Source of the DNA: Diphasiastrum complanatum
Lineage: Eukaryota; Streptophyta; Lycopodiopsida; Lycopodiales; Lycopodiaceae
Length of the DNA stretch: 62,000 nt
Reading direction: 5' to 3'
NCBI GenBank assembly: GCA_029204225.1
Contig: CM055098.1
Location: 51,190,209 to 51,252,208 of the forward strand
Position numbers and translations under genes: made by a program. Below are positions 1-26,362 of this stretch, piece by piece; the first letter of the stretch is position 1, and every line of letters starts with the position of its first letter. A model generated the notes under the pieces. That model saw only the letters and a program-made list of their open reading frames with translations. It was not told the DNA's origin and ran no database searches.

Positions 1-905
1 GCGAATTGTTCACGACAATTTCGCGACATCTGAGGCTTGAACAAGAAACAAAAAAAATTTCGCGACAAGATTCTGTTCGCGAATCTTTCGAGCTTCAAAT
101 TTTTTGACTAATAGACATGCAAGAAAAAAAAAACATAACGTAAAAGGGTGTAAAAAGATGAGCAAACTAAAAGAACATGATCACAAAACGACATAAGCTA
201 TGGACTACAAACACATATTCAGACTCACATAACAAACTTAAAAAACCAGTCTTTCACAATGCATGACTACGCCTATCAATTTCAAACAAAACAATAATGA
301 TTGAAATCATGTTCGATCTTATAGTAACTAACTTTGAAATCGCTATATACTACAGTGATTACGTAGCCAAACAATAATGCATTGAATTATCAGACAAATA
401 ATTTGTCGCGAATCATTTGCAAATTGCTAGACAAATAATTAGTCGGCGAATAACTACAGAAACGCATACATTTTGAGACGAAGTTGAACGCAATAAAAGA
501 TAGTATTGATTTAGTATGAAACGAAATAGAAGTAAATGAGTACAATAAGTTGTGGATCGAAGCCGCATACTCTGTGCTATCTTGAGCAGCTAAAATGAAA
601 GTCTGAATTAAGCGCGATGCTGATAAGCACTAGCGCAATAGCAATCTCTAAAACAACTCTAAGAAGTGAGCTAGAATGCTCAGGAGTGTTCAAGCTTGAA
701 GGCTTGAGAGAGAGAGAGAGAGAGAGAGCTAACTATTCAAATGCTTATTCTGGTAATTACTTGATTATCAAACTGTATGAATATGAACAACTATATATAC
801 TAAGCAATTAGGTCGTCAAATGCGCTGGCTGGTGATCAGCTGACATCCATCCAATTCCTTCTCAATGATTGCTGATAAGCGGTGAAAATTGGCCGTAAAC
901 AGTCT
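1..905 (-). repeat. Decayed LTR-type sequence, window start
   Basis: AT-rich non-coding DNA. Positions 67-90 match, in inverted orientation and with one indel, the block at about 47,124-47,150 that lies in the LTR upstream of the copia primer-binding site at 47,968. A second short match joins 9-25 to 47,185-47,200. I infer a minus-strand remnant of the same LTR family. A short (GA)n tract lies at 706-728. No gene is visible. Confidence 0.4.
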
Positions 906-939
906 ATTTGCATAAATGAACTAAAATTGTCGCTCTGCA

Positions 940-1290
940 GAAATGAACTAAAACAGCCACAGGCGACACTGTCGCAAAAATGCGACAATGTCGGGATTTT
1001 GCGAAAAACCCGAAAGTGTCCTTAAATCCCATTTAGGGTAGCCCCACACTTGTCAGAGTCATTTCCTTAACATTTGAGGCACTTTGGAAAAAGCAAAAAA
1101 TGTGACTCTGCATATTTACTCGTAAATCTTGACATGCGATAATGTCGCTAAAATGCGAAAAATGCGACACTATGATTTTACACGAGATTCCTGATAGGCG
1201 AAAAAGTCGAAGTGAGAGAAAATGAAAATGCGACACTGTTGTCAAACTCTGTGTATTTTTGCAGACTGTGTAAAACACTTGTAAATCTAT
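940..1290. repeat. Region rich in GCGACA..TGTCGC motifs
   Basis: Copies of a short, nearly palindromic word (CGACA-N-TGTCG and shortened forms) recur about six times between 965 and 1250. They alternate with 'aaaatgcga' and 'gcagactgt'. The same words recur at 32,815-32,890, in the leader of a plus-strand copia fragment. This suggests a retroelement leader remnant. No coding potential is seen. Confidence 0.4.
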
Positions 1291-1299
1291 TGAGTGTAA

Positions 1300-2172
1300 A
1301 AGAACACGGGAAAATCCGCAGAACTAAATAAACAATGGATGAAAATTAAAATCGATTAGTTGATTAGTAAGAAAGAGAATAATCCAACAAACCGATTATG
1401 AGGATTATCAATAATTTATACATAGAATAATAAATTATCAAAAGCCCCAAATACACTTGCCCTCCAATATAAATAACCACAATCCTTGCTTATCCATTAC
1501 AGTATATATCATAACACAATCCCATTACTAATTATCATACAATAGTGATCCATTACCAGACAACTATAACTTCAGGCACATTTGAATGTGCATACAATAG
1601 AGTTATCTTGAGTTACATTAAATAGTTCATTAACCTCATCTAAATTCTCTTATGCTATTGTTAGGGGCAAATAGTTTTATCCTCCAATAGTGATGAGTTC
1701 GTGAGACTCCCTCTCCTGTACTCAGTAGAGAGTTCAACGCCAACCCAGTCCAAAAATGTGGACATGCAAAAATAAGAAACCCTTCCAAGTTAAAAAACAA
1801 CATTCAAATTGACGGGCTTCCAATCTACCATGAAACAAAGAATCAAGTTGAGGCCATGTGAAAATTCAATTCATTTGTTTGTGTTGCCATAAAGTGTTGT
1901 GCAACAAAGCCTAGTTAATGTAAAATTATTTCTCTTTTACTATATTTGATATGCAGTTTTTAAAAAAAAGTGATTAATTAGCCTTAAAACAAGGAACTCA
2001 CCAAATTTATAACTTTGTTTTGCAGATTTTCGAGTGTTAATAGATTTGTAAGCATGTTGTCATGTTCATGTGAAAGGTTGACATAGTGCTGGTAGTTACA
2101 AATTGCTCAAGATATTATTGGTAACAAAGGGTATCAATTGTCAACTTGAGAACACCCCCCCCCCCCCCCCCC
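1300..2172 (-). repeat. Possible minus-strand LTR ending at a C18 tract
   Basis: On the minus strand, an 18-base G run (plus 2155-2172) is followed directly by TGTTCTCAAG. That resembles a polypurine tract joined to an LTR start, as at 12,762-12,773. The rest (1300-2154) is AT-rich with no reading frame. No second LTR copy was found, so the call is tentative. Confidence 0.3.
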
Positions 2173-2289
2173 TTCAGACCAACTTTTAATTTTTATTTAT
2201 TTATTTGTAAAAAAAAATGTAATTACATTCTTTATGTTTCAAGTAGCGTGTTGGGTAGGTGATATATCACAAGCGAAGGAGGGCAAGAG

Positions 2290-2640
2290 TAATCAAGTGT
2301 CCGTAGCAACATATTTTAGTATGAGAAATTTGTCAGCCAAAATTGTTTGCGCAAATTGTCAATAAAGGCCTAAGTAGTGTTTGTACTATTTTTGGCAAGT
2401 AGGTAAGTGGATGAGGTCGGATTTGGACCCATTCTAATTGGCTAGTTTACATACATTGCATCTAGACTAGAATTTATAGGTTTTTTGATGAAGTACCAAG
2501 AAGTTACCATTTAGGACAAGTTTAGGGCAATTGGCCAAATGACATTTTGGAAGCTATATATAGTTGTACCAGCGTGAAAAAATAATCATCAAATTTTCTT
2601 TCTTTGTGGAGAATTTATCTCTTGTGTTTCTATGTCCATC
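2290..2640 (+). repeat. Possible diverged 5' LTR of copia remnant
   Basis: A stretch around 2362-2390 (ataaaggcctaa.tagtgtttgtact) recurs at 4039-4067, downstream of the RNase H part of the copia remnant. This is consistent with a badly diverged LTR pair flanking 2.8-3.95 kb. The similarity is short and the LTR borders cannot be fixed. Confidence 0.35.
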
Positions 2641-2799
2641 TCTTTCATATTTCCCAAGTTATCTTGAGAGGACAATAGGTTGCTGCTCTTTTATGGACAT
2701 GGACAATACCTTACTGTATTTTTATGCTTATGATTAGATCTTAGTGATTTATGCAATTCTAGCATGTAAAATTGATGATTTTTATCTTGTAGCTAAATC

Positions 2800-3955
2800 T
2801 ATATGTGCATCCATCTTAGAGATCCATCAAGTATGTTTTGATCAAGATTGCAAGGGAGGTCCAATTTTCTACAAAGATCAAGTGCTTGAGGAGTGACAAT
2901 GGTGGTGAGTACATTTCTACCAAGTTCAAAGCATTTTGTGATGCAAATGGGATAAAGAGGAGTACACAAGCCCAAGGACACCACAACAAATGATGTTACC
3001 ATTCTTCTAATCTATGTGGATGATATCATTTTGAGTGGAGTCAACAATCAACGTATTGATGATATCAAGATGACACTAAAAAAAGAGTTTGATGTGCATG
3101 ATCTTTTACATTATATCTTGGGAATAGAGGTATTTAGAACTTCTCAATCTACTTTTACTTGTCAAGAGAAGTATGTCAATTTTATTCTAAAAAGATTTCA
3201 TATGGTAGATGCTAAATCGTGTGATACACCAATCTCCTATATAGCTCACTATAAGAGGTAATGAAAGATCCTTTGAGGACATTACTCTCTGTAGGAACCT
3301 AGTTGATTCACTCATATATCTAACCTTCACAAGACTCGATCTTAGCTATTTTATTGGTAGATTAAGTCAATTTATGCATGATCCTAGTGTGGAGCATTGG
3401 AAGCTAGGCAAGAGAGTATTAAGGTACATCTCGGGTTCTAGAAATTTTGGCATTGTTTATAGAGGATCATCACCTAACTTGTATGTATTTTCAGATTCGC
3501 GAACTTTGCTAGAAATCAAATGGATAGGAAATCCATAAGTGCACATGCTATTTTCATAGGTGATGGAGCTATCTCATGGATGTCGGACCTCATTATCTTC
3601 TAGTGAGGTCGAGTACAAAGCCTTGACTTCATACACAAAAGAGATGCTTTGGATCAAAAGAATGGTAATGGATTTTCACTTGTTGGAATTTTTCAAAGAG
3701 TCAAATCATCTTTTGTGATAACCTTTCAGCCCAAAGATTGGCAAGCAATCCAGGAACAAGCATATTGAAGTGGCTTATCATTTTGTGAGAGAACAAGTAA
3801 TGGCAAAGGAGGTGGAGCTTCAACATGTCTCATCAAGGGAGTGTGTGGCTGATATCTTCACCAAAGCATTGAGAAGAAACTTGTTAATGAAGCATAGAAC
3901 ATCACTTGGAGTTCTATCTAAATCTATGCTAAAACTAGTTGAAGAGGGAGTGTAA
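2800..3955 (+). pseudogene. Ty1/copia pol remnant (integrase - RT - RNase H)
   Basis: A degraded copia polyprotein. Positions 2860-2990 read as the integrase core (LRSDNGGEYIS, then FCDANGIKRS). After a stop, the frame jumps straight to the reverse-transcriptase YVDD box (IYVDDIILSG, 3010-3040), so the end of integrase and the front of RT are deleted. RT continues (HYILGIEV) to about 3260. Connection and RNase H pieces follow in shifting frames: TRLDLSY, LGKRVLRYISGSRNFG, SSEVEYKALTS. The end reads FVREQVMAKEVELQHVSS then DIFTKAL at 3780-3870. Several frameshifts and stops make it non-functional. It ends at a purine-rich tract (about 3943-3951) followed by TGTAAAAAATC, a plausible 3' LTR start. 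Confidence 0.9.
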
Positions 3956-4070
3956 AAAATCAACTAGTTTAGTTGATCTATTTTGGCAAATTTTGAGGCC
4001 AACATGAAACTTCAACTTAGAGATAGATTTACATTTGTTAATAAAGGCCTAAATAGTGTTTGTACTTGTT
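3952..4070 (+). repeat. Probable truncated 3' LTR of copia remnant
   Basis: This starts TGTAAAAAATC right after the purine tract GAAGAGGGAG. It contains the 'ataaaggcctaa' block shared with 2362-2390. Beyond about 4070 the similarity is lost, so the LTR appears truncated. Confidence 0.4.
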
Positions 4071-4500
4071 CACAGATTCCAGCCGAATCCATGTACACAA
4101 TTTTTCTTCTTATGACTTCTTCTCTTCTTTGTTACTTCAGGTGGTTACCGCTCTGAAAACTGGGTGATTCTGCCCGTTTCCAGTAGCCAGTTCTTTACAG
4201 TTAAGTCTTCTTGCTTCAAATGGTTCCCAAGCAGAAGTATGTCTCAATTTGCAATGTGTATTCCCAGCTTGTCAGTGGGATGAAATGGTTACGTTACTCA
4301 GCTACATGCATTTACAAGCCATGCAACCAATCCTAGCTCAAGCATAGATCAACGTTTTGGACAGAGAGCAAATCAACAGTCTATCTACCAAACTATCTTA
4401 GGAAATTACGGAATAATACAACAACAAGATTAAGCTCTCAACAAGAAAAAGAAACAAGAAAGCTAACTTCCTAACAACACTGTAGCAGCCCAAGAATCAA
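4071..4500. other. Non-coding, no feature seen
   Basis: AT-rich sequence without a usable reading frame between two retroelement remnants. Confidence 0.4.
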
Positions 4501-5090
4501 GAAACACCCATTTCTTGATGCTTGGAATATCCAAGAATAATCAAGGACAGGATTGTTAGTGAATATGCAAAATTAGATCCATAATCTCAGCCTCTATAGT
4601 TTACCTGCATGCCGAAACTACAAAATCAAGAAACAAGAAAATTAATCCACATGTACATTCCACAAAGCAAGAAGTAAGCAAGAGATCTAATTAATCCACA
4701 ATCACAAAAAGAAATCAGAACATGCTCATAGAAATCACTCAAGAAAATTGCCATGAACAAAGAGCTTCACAATTGCCAAGAACTCGTGGAAGATCTTCTT
4801 TATTCAATCAAGAGGAATGACAATACAATCAAAAGTTCCCTCACAAGAGAGGGGGGGTCCTTAAATAAGCAAGAGGGCTGCCCATGTGGAGCCCAAGTGG
4901 CAATTCCACTAATTTAGAAATTACAAGTGGAAAAAGCCCTTCCACTAGAGGTCACCATCAAAAGGTGGCTAAATTATTTAAGGGGGTTCTACACTTATTT
5001 ACATTGCCTAGGAAACATTACTAGCTCCTACATGGTCGTTCCTTCTTTGGGATACACCATGTAGGCTCACATAGAAAATAACTGTCACGT
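4500..5090 (-). repeat. LTR-like sequence with TATA and poly(A) signals
   Basis: Read on the minus strand, this stretch has a TATA-like TTATTTAAGG (about 4858-4870) and an AATAAA about 60 bases further (about 4797-4803). It lies directly downstream of the decayed coding frame at 5008-6500. The arrangement is that of a plant LTR promoter plus terminator. No second copy was found in the window, so the borders are uncertain. Confidence 0.4.
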
Positions 5091-6220
5091 CCAGGGCCTT
5101 AGTGCCCATATCATTTTCCTTTGTCCGCTCGCTCGTAGACGGCTCAACTGCGCTCGTGTCTTGCCTGGACGAGAATCTTCTTGATTTCGATGGATCTGCC
5201 AGGAAGTCGTCATCACCCCCAATGTCATTGTTAATTTCTGGAGGGTCAGGGATGGAGTGATCTGGAGAGAGAGGTGCAGGGATGACAGGTTTAGGAGGGG
5301 GTGGATTTAACAAATTGTACGTCGCGTCAGGGGAGTAGAGTTGTTGAAGGAACTCGTCCCAGTGGGCTTTGTACGTGTCAGCTGGACCTTTAGATGGGCC
5401 CAATAATCTGCTAGGAGGTGGTGGAGAGAAGGAAGATGAAGGAACATGGTAAGTTGGAACGAATGTTTCAGAAAAATTAAAAGCAAAATAAGATGAAGGG
5501 CTAAAAGTAGAAGGGGGAAGAGAAAAAGCTTCGGCTCTCTGGCTACCTGATTTTGAACTATCATCTGATGGTCGGGTTTGCCGGTCCTTATTGCTTGCTC
5601 TGTCATCTCCATCATCATCCCGTGGTTTCTTTGTAAGAGCGTCTGCTTGGGCCTTGCACGCCGTGTCTCACAATTGGTTCATCTTATCCAAGACTTGCTG
5701 CAGGGCCTTTGTCGTATCTTCTAGCTGCTACTGGGACTCAAAAATGATCTTTTCCTGCTTGGCCACAATATTTTCAAAATTCTTCTTCTTGGCTTCTCGT
5801 TCCTGAATCAGCCGCATATATTTTTCCATCTAGATGGTTGTGGCCTTTGGGTCCTGTAACTGTATGTCCTCGGGCTTAATTAGAGGGGCACCAACTGTCA
5901 TTGCACCCGACAATCTGTTTCATGCTTGGTTGATCTGGACCATCTGGTGCTTCAGCTGTTGCTGGACCTCTTCCAAAGTGATCTTCTACCCGGCCATCAC
6001 GGACCTGATTTCTTATGTCTCTTTTTTTTTTTCTTTGGCCAGCTTCTGTTGTTGCGCAATCTCTCGGTCCTGGTACTGGACCTTATTCTCGAGCACTTGG
6101 TACTGGCTTATCAACCAATGCATGTGGTAGCTTGCTTCGGATAAGCCGATCATCAAGCGCTTAGCTGCTTTGGAGAGTTTCTTAGGGTTAGTGATAATTG
6201 GGTACTGATCAGGGGTGTGA
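5008..6220 (-). pseudogene. Decayed coiled-coil / proline-rich coding frame
   Basis: On the minus strand, one reading direction gives long protein-like stretches broken by a few stops and shifts. First is a glutamine/lysine-rich segment (HWLISQYQVLENKVQYQDRE, then IAQQQKLAKEK, about 6130-6010). Next is a charged coiled-coil segment (EKYMRLIQEREAKKKNFENI, then AKQEKIIFESQ and LEDTTKALQQVLDKMNQL, about 5830-5685). Then comes a Ser/Pro-rich part, and then an open 131-residue end (5403-5008) with NLLNPPPPKPVIPAPLSP. I do not recognise the family. Position next to an LTR-like end and upstream of a copia PBS suggests retroelement-borne or captured sequence rather than a live gene. Internal stops argue against function. 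Confidence 0.5.
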
Positions 6221-6860
6221 AATGGTGAAGCTAATCCAAAAAATAGACGTTGTGGAGGAGGTTGTTGTGGTGGTGGTGGTGGTAGTGGTTAGTGGAGGGG
6301 TCAGACTTCCTCCTGATTGATCCTCTTTTTTTAGTTCATCATCATTGATCTCCATCAGGTCCGCAGCATCAAAATATTATGTGTATCCAAGGTATGGATT
6401 TGTTGGGCCTATGGATGTTGGGCTTGCGACTGTTGGGCCGCTTCCGTGTCTTGGGGAATGGGACTCCCCACTCCCCCCCTCCCCAAAGAAAGTGTCGCTG
6501 GTGAAGTTGGCGGCGTTGGCGTGGTAATCAATAGGGGTGGGTTGGTGACTTCATCTAGTGGCATGACTTGGGTTGTGTCTATTAACAGATCCCCTGATCC
6601 AGAGGATCTGTTGGTTTTTTGGTTCTTTTACTTCTTGCTTACAGCTTCTACGGCTTGGTATTCTGCATGTTATAGGCTTCATGGCATTCATTAGAAGTCT
6701 TCTTGATCTTACAATGCCAAACCAAGTAGAAGGGACAGATTGTCGTTGTAGTATATTTTTTGGTCCTGCCTATCAGAGGACTACTCAGGTACGAACTCTC
6801 TTGAACGCACTTACATTCATACATAGATGCAAGCCGCTACACAACAAAAAGCTCTAAAAA
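6221..6860. other. Low-complexity and non-coding stretch
   Basis: It includes a GGT/GTT-rich run at 6250-6290 and scattered short frames on both strands. No domain is recognisable. It probably continues the decayed element described for 5008-6220. Confidence 0.35.
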
Positions 6861-7071
6861 ATTAATACAAATTAGCTTCTAGGACAATTCTCCATAAACC
6901 ACAAAAAAAATCAAGAGAGACATGGATCTTAGCAATATGGAAATTGAAATTGGGAAGATCCACCAATTTGCACACTTGTTCCACCACCTGGATGAGAATA
7001 CTAGTTGATCTCCACCAAAATTCCAATGAAAAGCACCACCTCTCCAAGTTTCTCGATCTTCGTAAGCGTTG

Positions 7072-7084
7072 CTCTGATACCACT
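7072..7084 (-). other. Retrotransposon primer-binding site
   Basis: The minus strand reads TGGTATCAGAGC, the usual copia primer-binding site complementary to the 3' end of plant initiator tRNA-Met. It directly follows an LTR on the minus strand. Confidence 0.75.
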
Positions 7085-7617
7085 ATAAGGGAAAGCTCCT
7101 CAAGATCTTGCTTACAAGACAAACACAATGGAAAAAACACCCAACCAAGTAGAAGCAACCAATCAACCTCTAGGAGCTTCATCCCCAAGCCAAGGTATAG
7201 GAAGCACGAAATTAGAGTGAGAGCCTGGCAATGAATCAATCACAAATCTAAGTAGTAGGGCGAGTTTGGCCTCCTTATATAGAGCCTAGAACCACATGTG
7301 CACATAGACATGCAAGGTCCTACCTCTCCTATACATATATTCATCTAGAATAGAGTTTCTATCATGGATCCTCTATTAATAGAATTGCTATTGATAACTA
7401 CACACATTCATATAATTGTCATTGATAACTCTACATTGTCCCAAACCTTGTATTAACTCCATTTAGTGTGTTCTAGGCCTCAAAAGGATATTAGTTATTT
7501 TCGGGTCATGTTCAATATGATGCGGCATAACTAACAGGTTGTTTCACAGGAGTACCGTGTATCCAAGACTAGGAGTATATTGAATCCTATGTACAAGTCA
7601 TGGACATAACAACAACA
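7085..7617 (-). repeat. LTR between RNase H remnant and a PBS
   Basis: On the minus strand it begins TGTTGTTGTTATG at 7617, right after a purine tract (attaagagagag), and ends at the PBS at 7084. It contains TATATAAGG (about 7276-7284) as a likely promoter. It has a polypurine tract and RNase H on one side but a PBS and leader on the other, so it serves as both a 3' and a 5' LTR. This is the structure left by recombination between tandem copies. Confidence 0.55.
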
Positions 7618-7624
7618 CTCTCTC

Positions 7625-7921
7625 TTAATCTGGATCCTTGATTGCCAAACTAAAGATTGCAAAAAAATTCTTGTGTGCCTCTTGATTTAATGCTTTTGTA
7701 AATATGTTAGTTTCCATGTATAGAGTTTTGGAAATTTCTAGACATGCATTTTTGTTGAGACTCCTACTCTTGATGTAGTGATATTTAATTTCAATGTGCT
7801 TGCTTCTAGAATGAAACCTAGGATTCATCAATAGTGTAATAACACTTTGATTATCGCACTGAATAATTATTGGAGCATATTGTCTGAGACCAATGCTAGA
7901 CAACAAATTTCTCAACCACAC
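7625..7921 (-). pseudogene. Ty1/copia RNase H C-terminal remnant
   Basis: A 98-residue open frame with the end of copia RNase H: IIIQCDNQSVITLLMNP, then FHSRSKHIEIKYHYI, and the terminal IFTKALNQEAHK. The order and spacing are typical for the last 100 residues of copia pol. Nothing upstream (beyond 7921) continues the polyprotein, so this is a 5'-truncated copy ending in the LTR at 7617. Confidence 0.85.
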
Positions 7922-9090
7922 TACCTCTATGAAGCTACAATGTATTCAGATTTTGTCACGGACAATAATTCTCTTTGTCACAAAATCTTGTTCAAAATCT
8001 CCAATTAGCTGAGACAACCATATTTTATACTTGTCAGTGGCTATTTTAGGCTCTAGTATACAACTTAATAGCATTCAAGCGTCAAAATAATCTTATTAGT
8101 ATTCAAGTATCAAAACTATATCACTATTTTTCTTTCCCAACACCCTAATTATTTCACAAAAACCTTAGCTTTTCAAGTTTTTCATGCATCTACACACATT
8201 CTGCAAGAAGCTCAAACACCATGATATATATTAACCTTCAATTGAGACGAAATATTTGAAATCCAAGAAGTAAAAGAAACAGAGACAAGTGAGTGGAAAA
8301 TAGTGAAAGATTGAAGGTTTTGAGGCTAAAATTTGAAAGAAAAATGGGTGGGAAATCCTTATACGGGAAAAAATGGAAAGAGATTGTGTATTCAATTATG
8401 TAATAAACTTGATTCTTGAGTTTTGATTTGTCCACGTCTATATCTAAGTCTTTTTGACGAGACCATACTTTGTGTTTACTTGTTGCAATAGGAAGAAACG
8501 TAAGGAACAAGGTGACATATAAATCATGAGAAATTAGACGTACTTATTTGTTAAAAAATAAAATGACAAAGATTGTATTTCAAAAGATTTAAAATATGAA
8601 AATAATGCTTTTAAATGCTCAAACTCACTTAAGATAACCCTAAAGTGAGATAAAGCTAGGGATATGGTGACTAGCAATGAATAATGGGAGAGAAGCAGGT
8701 GGTCTCACTATACATTGCAAGAAGCTTTGACTTGTTAAGAGCATTTAGAATGTTTAAAAAACAAAAAACAAAACATAGTCACAATAGATTATGGCTTACA
8801 ACAAAGCTTAAAAAGGTAGATTCATGTGTGGGACTCTAAGGGCCTCTTTCCATGTGGTCCATTCACCCGAGCACTCTATCACACTTTTCACTTGGTTGGA
8901 TTGGTCAGCCGACACATAATTTTAGAGAAAATTGCAAACCCCCTCATCCATTCACTGACCTGTGCCTTTGCCAGAGTGAACAGGTTGCATGGAAAGAAAC
9001 TCAAATTGGTAGTGCCAATAATTGCTCCATAAGCAAAGTCTTGAAAATTAAAGCTATACAGCATGCATTCCAAAGAGAAACCCTGAATTC
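7922..9090. other. Intergenic, upstream of GPN1
   Basis: AT-rich DNA with no recognisable gene. Short frames on both strands lack family features. Confidence 0.4.
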
Positions 9091-9133
9091 AAATTAGGGT
9101 TCTGGAGGTAAGAAATTGAGAAAAAACCCTAAT

Positions 9134-9174
<41 letters not shown>

Positions 9175-9543
9175 ATGTGGATAGACAAAAAAGAGTTTTG
9201 TGTATTCTCATTGGTCCACGTTTGCCCTAAAACATATTTGAAGTGCAGTGAAAATGGGTTGAAAATGACATGTGCATTTAAAAATTTCTAAAAAAAGAAC
9301 ATTTATAAATTCCTAGAAAGAAAAGTTTTTAAAAAGAAATAAGTTGTTTTAGAAAAAAAGAAGTTATAAAGTGGAGATGAGAGGAGGGTTTGTTTTAGGG
9401 TTTTTTTTGGTTTGAGATGAAAAATGAAAAATGAAAAATAGCAATAATGTGAGTTGAGAGAGAGAGAGAGAGCGCCGTCGGCAACGATCAAAAGTGCAGA
9501 AGAAAATTTGCGTCAGTCAGTTGAAGGAAGGGTGGAGTGGAGC
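9091..9543 (+). promoter_or_regulatory. GPN1 promoter / 5'UTR with telo-box-like motifs and GA tracts
   Basis: The 450 bases before the GPN1 start codon carry AAACCCTAA-type telo-box motifs: ttagggtt near 9095, aaaccctaat near 9126 and ttagggtt near 9395. They also carry two GA tracts (9135-9174 with one interruption, and about 9456-9472). Telo-boxes and GA/CT-rich 5' leaders are known in plant promoters of translation and growth genes. The transcription start is inferred to lie in this stretch but cannot be placed. Confidence 0.45.
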
Positions 9544-24573
<15,030 letters not shown>

Positions 24574-25110
24574 CATTTTGCCAGATACTTACGTAAATGA
24601 TTCCACACCGGCAGGAGTAAACTATTGACACTTTTGAGCATGAAGAAATTTTGTCCTGCAATTATGCGTTTGCAAATGAGATTTTGATGTTTGTTATCTG
24701 CACTGAAATTTTTTGTATAATGTGACTTTGAACCTTTGGTATCACAAGGGCGCTTGTTTAAGTATGATGAAGCAAAATTGCAGCCATATATGATGAATGT
24801 CAGGTCCAGATCAGAACTGCATGTAAGCTGGGAAGTTCTTGAAGTTAATAATGCGGACTGTGGATAAGAGTGGTCTCTCAAAGATGGCCAAGTCATGAAT
24901 CTGGGTATCACTTCACAAAGCTCACAGGGTATTAGACCGAGGTTCTTATGCTCCTCCTTTGGCAAGTAGCTGAAAGGGCCCTTGCATGGGACCTCTAGTG
25001 CATGCCCAGCCCTTACTGGGCCATCTTTCAGCTTCAAATTTTAAAATCAGGATTATGAAGTGTTATAAATGTACTGGGACCATCTTCTGGGTGATCAATG
25101 AGTATGGCCG
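24574..25110 (+). other. Probable GPN1 3'UTR and downstream DNA
   Basis: The stop TAG at 24,571-24,573 is followed by AT-rich sequence. No clean AATAAA is seen, so the end of the transcript cannot be placed. Confidence 0.4.
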
Positions 25111-25114
25111 TATT

Positions 25115-25415
25115 GTTCTGGTACCATGTAGCACATAAGCGTAATACTAATTAGAACTTTTGACACATTTTCCAACTTGGCTTACTTAAAGAACAACTTT
25201 GTTAATTTTCATGATCTAATCTAAAGATTGTGGTCTGTCTTCATCCAAGTGAGAATCAAATGAATAGTTCTGGTACCATGTAGCACATAGGCGTAATACT
25301 AATTAGAAATTTTGACACATTTTCCAACTTGGCTTACTCAAAGAACAACTTCGTTAATTTTCATAATCTAATCTAAAGATCGTGGTCTGTCTTCATCCAA
25401 GTGAGAATCAAATGC
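25115..25415 (+). repeat. Tandem duplication, 152-bp period
   Basis: Two copies (25,115-25,263 and 25,267-25,415) starting GTTCTGGTACCATGTAGCAC and ending GTGAGAATCAAATG. They differ at only about seven positions by eye, so the event is recent. Confidence 0.95.
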
Positions 25416-26050
25416 CTAGGCTGTGCTTTCTCAAAATGACTTTTTATGGTTGAGATTAGTCCCACAAGCTCATAGTTTCAAAAGTCATACTTATATGACG
25501 ATGGATCCATATATGAGCTCTTGGTGAAAGAGGAGACATTTTGTATCCACGGTCAAGCTTGTTAATAGCAGCTCCCAGGGAACTGACATGAAAAGTCAGT
25601 TTTTCCTGTTTTGGCAGCTGCATTGGTTATAGAAAATTATGAAAATTGTAAGACAGTTGTATGTCTTTTCTCTTGGTGCATGTCCTAGGTCTGTTGCATA
25701 TGAACTGCAGATAAAAAGGTGTACTAGATTTGTATCCAGTGGCAGTGTTGTTTGTCCTTGGATCTTTTACTAGAGAGTTCACAAGTGGCAATCTAGCTAC
25801 ATATATCTGCAGCATAGTTGAGCATGTGATATGGAACCTGCCAACTTCAACCTTCAGTCTCTGCTTACTTTGAAGTATCAAATAGACCCCTGTATCTTGA
25901 TCAGAAAGTGATCTTTTTGCTCAAATTCCATTCTATTTCATGATTACTAGAGCTAACGGTGAGGTTACTCAGTTTGTAGACGTGTTGCTGGTTAATTGGG
26001 AGAAAAATACCGTAGCCAGGACATCATAGGTGAAAGAATTTTCATGAGTT
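25416..26050. other. Intergenic, no feature seen
   Basis: AT-rich DNA, without a convincing frame on either strand. Confidence 0.4.
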
Positions 26051-26362
26051 GAGCACTCTATATTTATGGAGGTGGGCCAATCTAAGGGGTGAATGATAGC
26101 AAATATTTGTGGTATGCCACAAAAGCCCTGTTTAATTTATATATGATTGGACATTTGTATCTTGAAATATTAGTCCCTGACATGCTTTGTTTAAGAAGAG
26201 CAAAACTGCCCACACGAGTAGCCTGAAGTGATGAATGAGCACTCTATATGGATGGAGGTTAGCCAATCAATCTAAGGGGTGAATAGCAAACATTTGTGAT
26301 ATGCCACAAAATCATTGTTTAAAATATGATTGGACATTTGTGTCGTGAAATAATATTCTATA
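26051..26362 (+). repeat. Diverged duplication, ~186-bp period
   Basis: GAGCACTCTATAT..GGATGGAGG, CAATCTAAGGGGTGAAT and ATATGATTGGACATTTGT occur in the same order at 26,051 and 26,237. Small indels separate the copies. Confidence 0.85.

Noticed and set aside
1033-1278. 81-codon minus-strand frame
   Set aside because: Lies across the repeated CGACA-TGTCG words and has no family feature.
9454-9543. Upstream extension of the GPN1 first exon from a TTG
   Set aside because: The extension encodes GA-repeat sequence with no methionine. The first ATG in frame is at 9,544.
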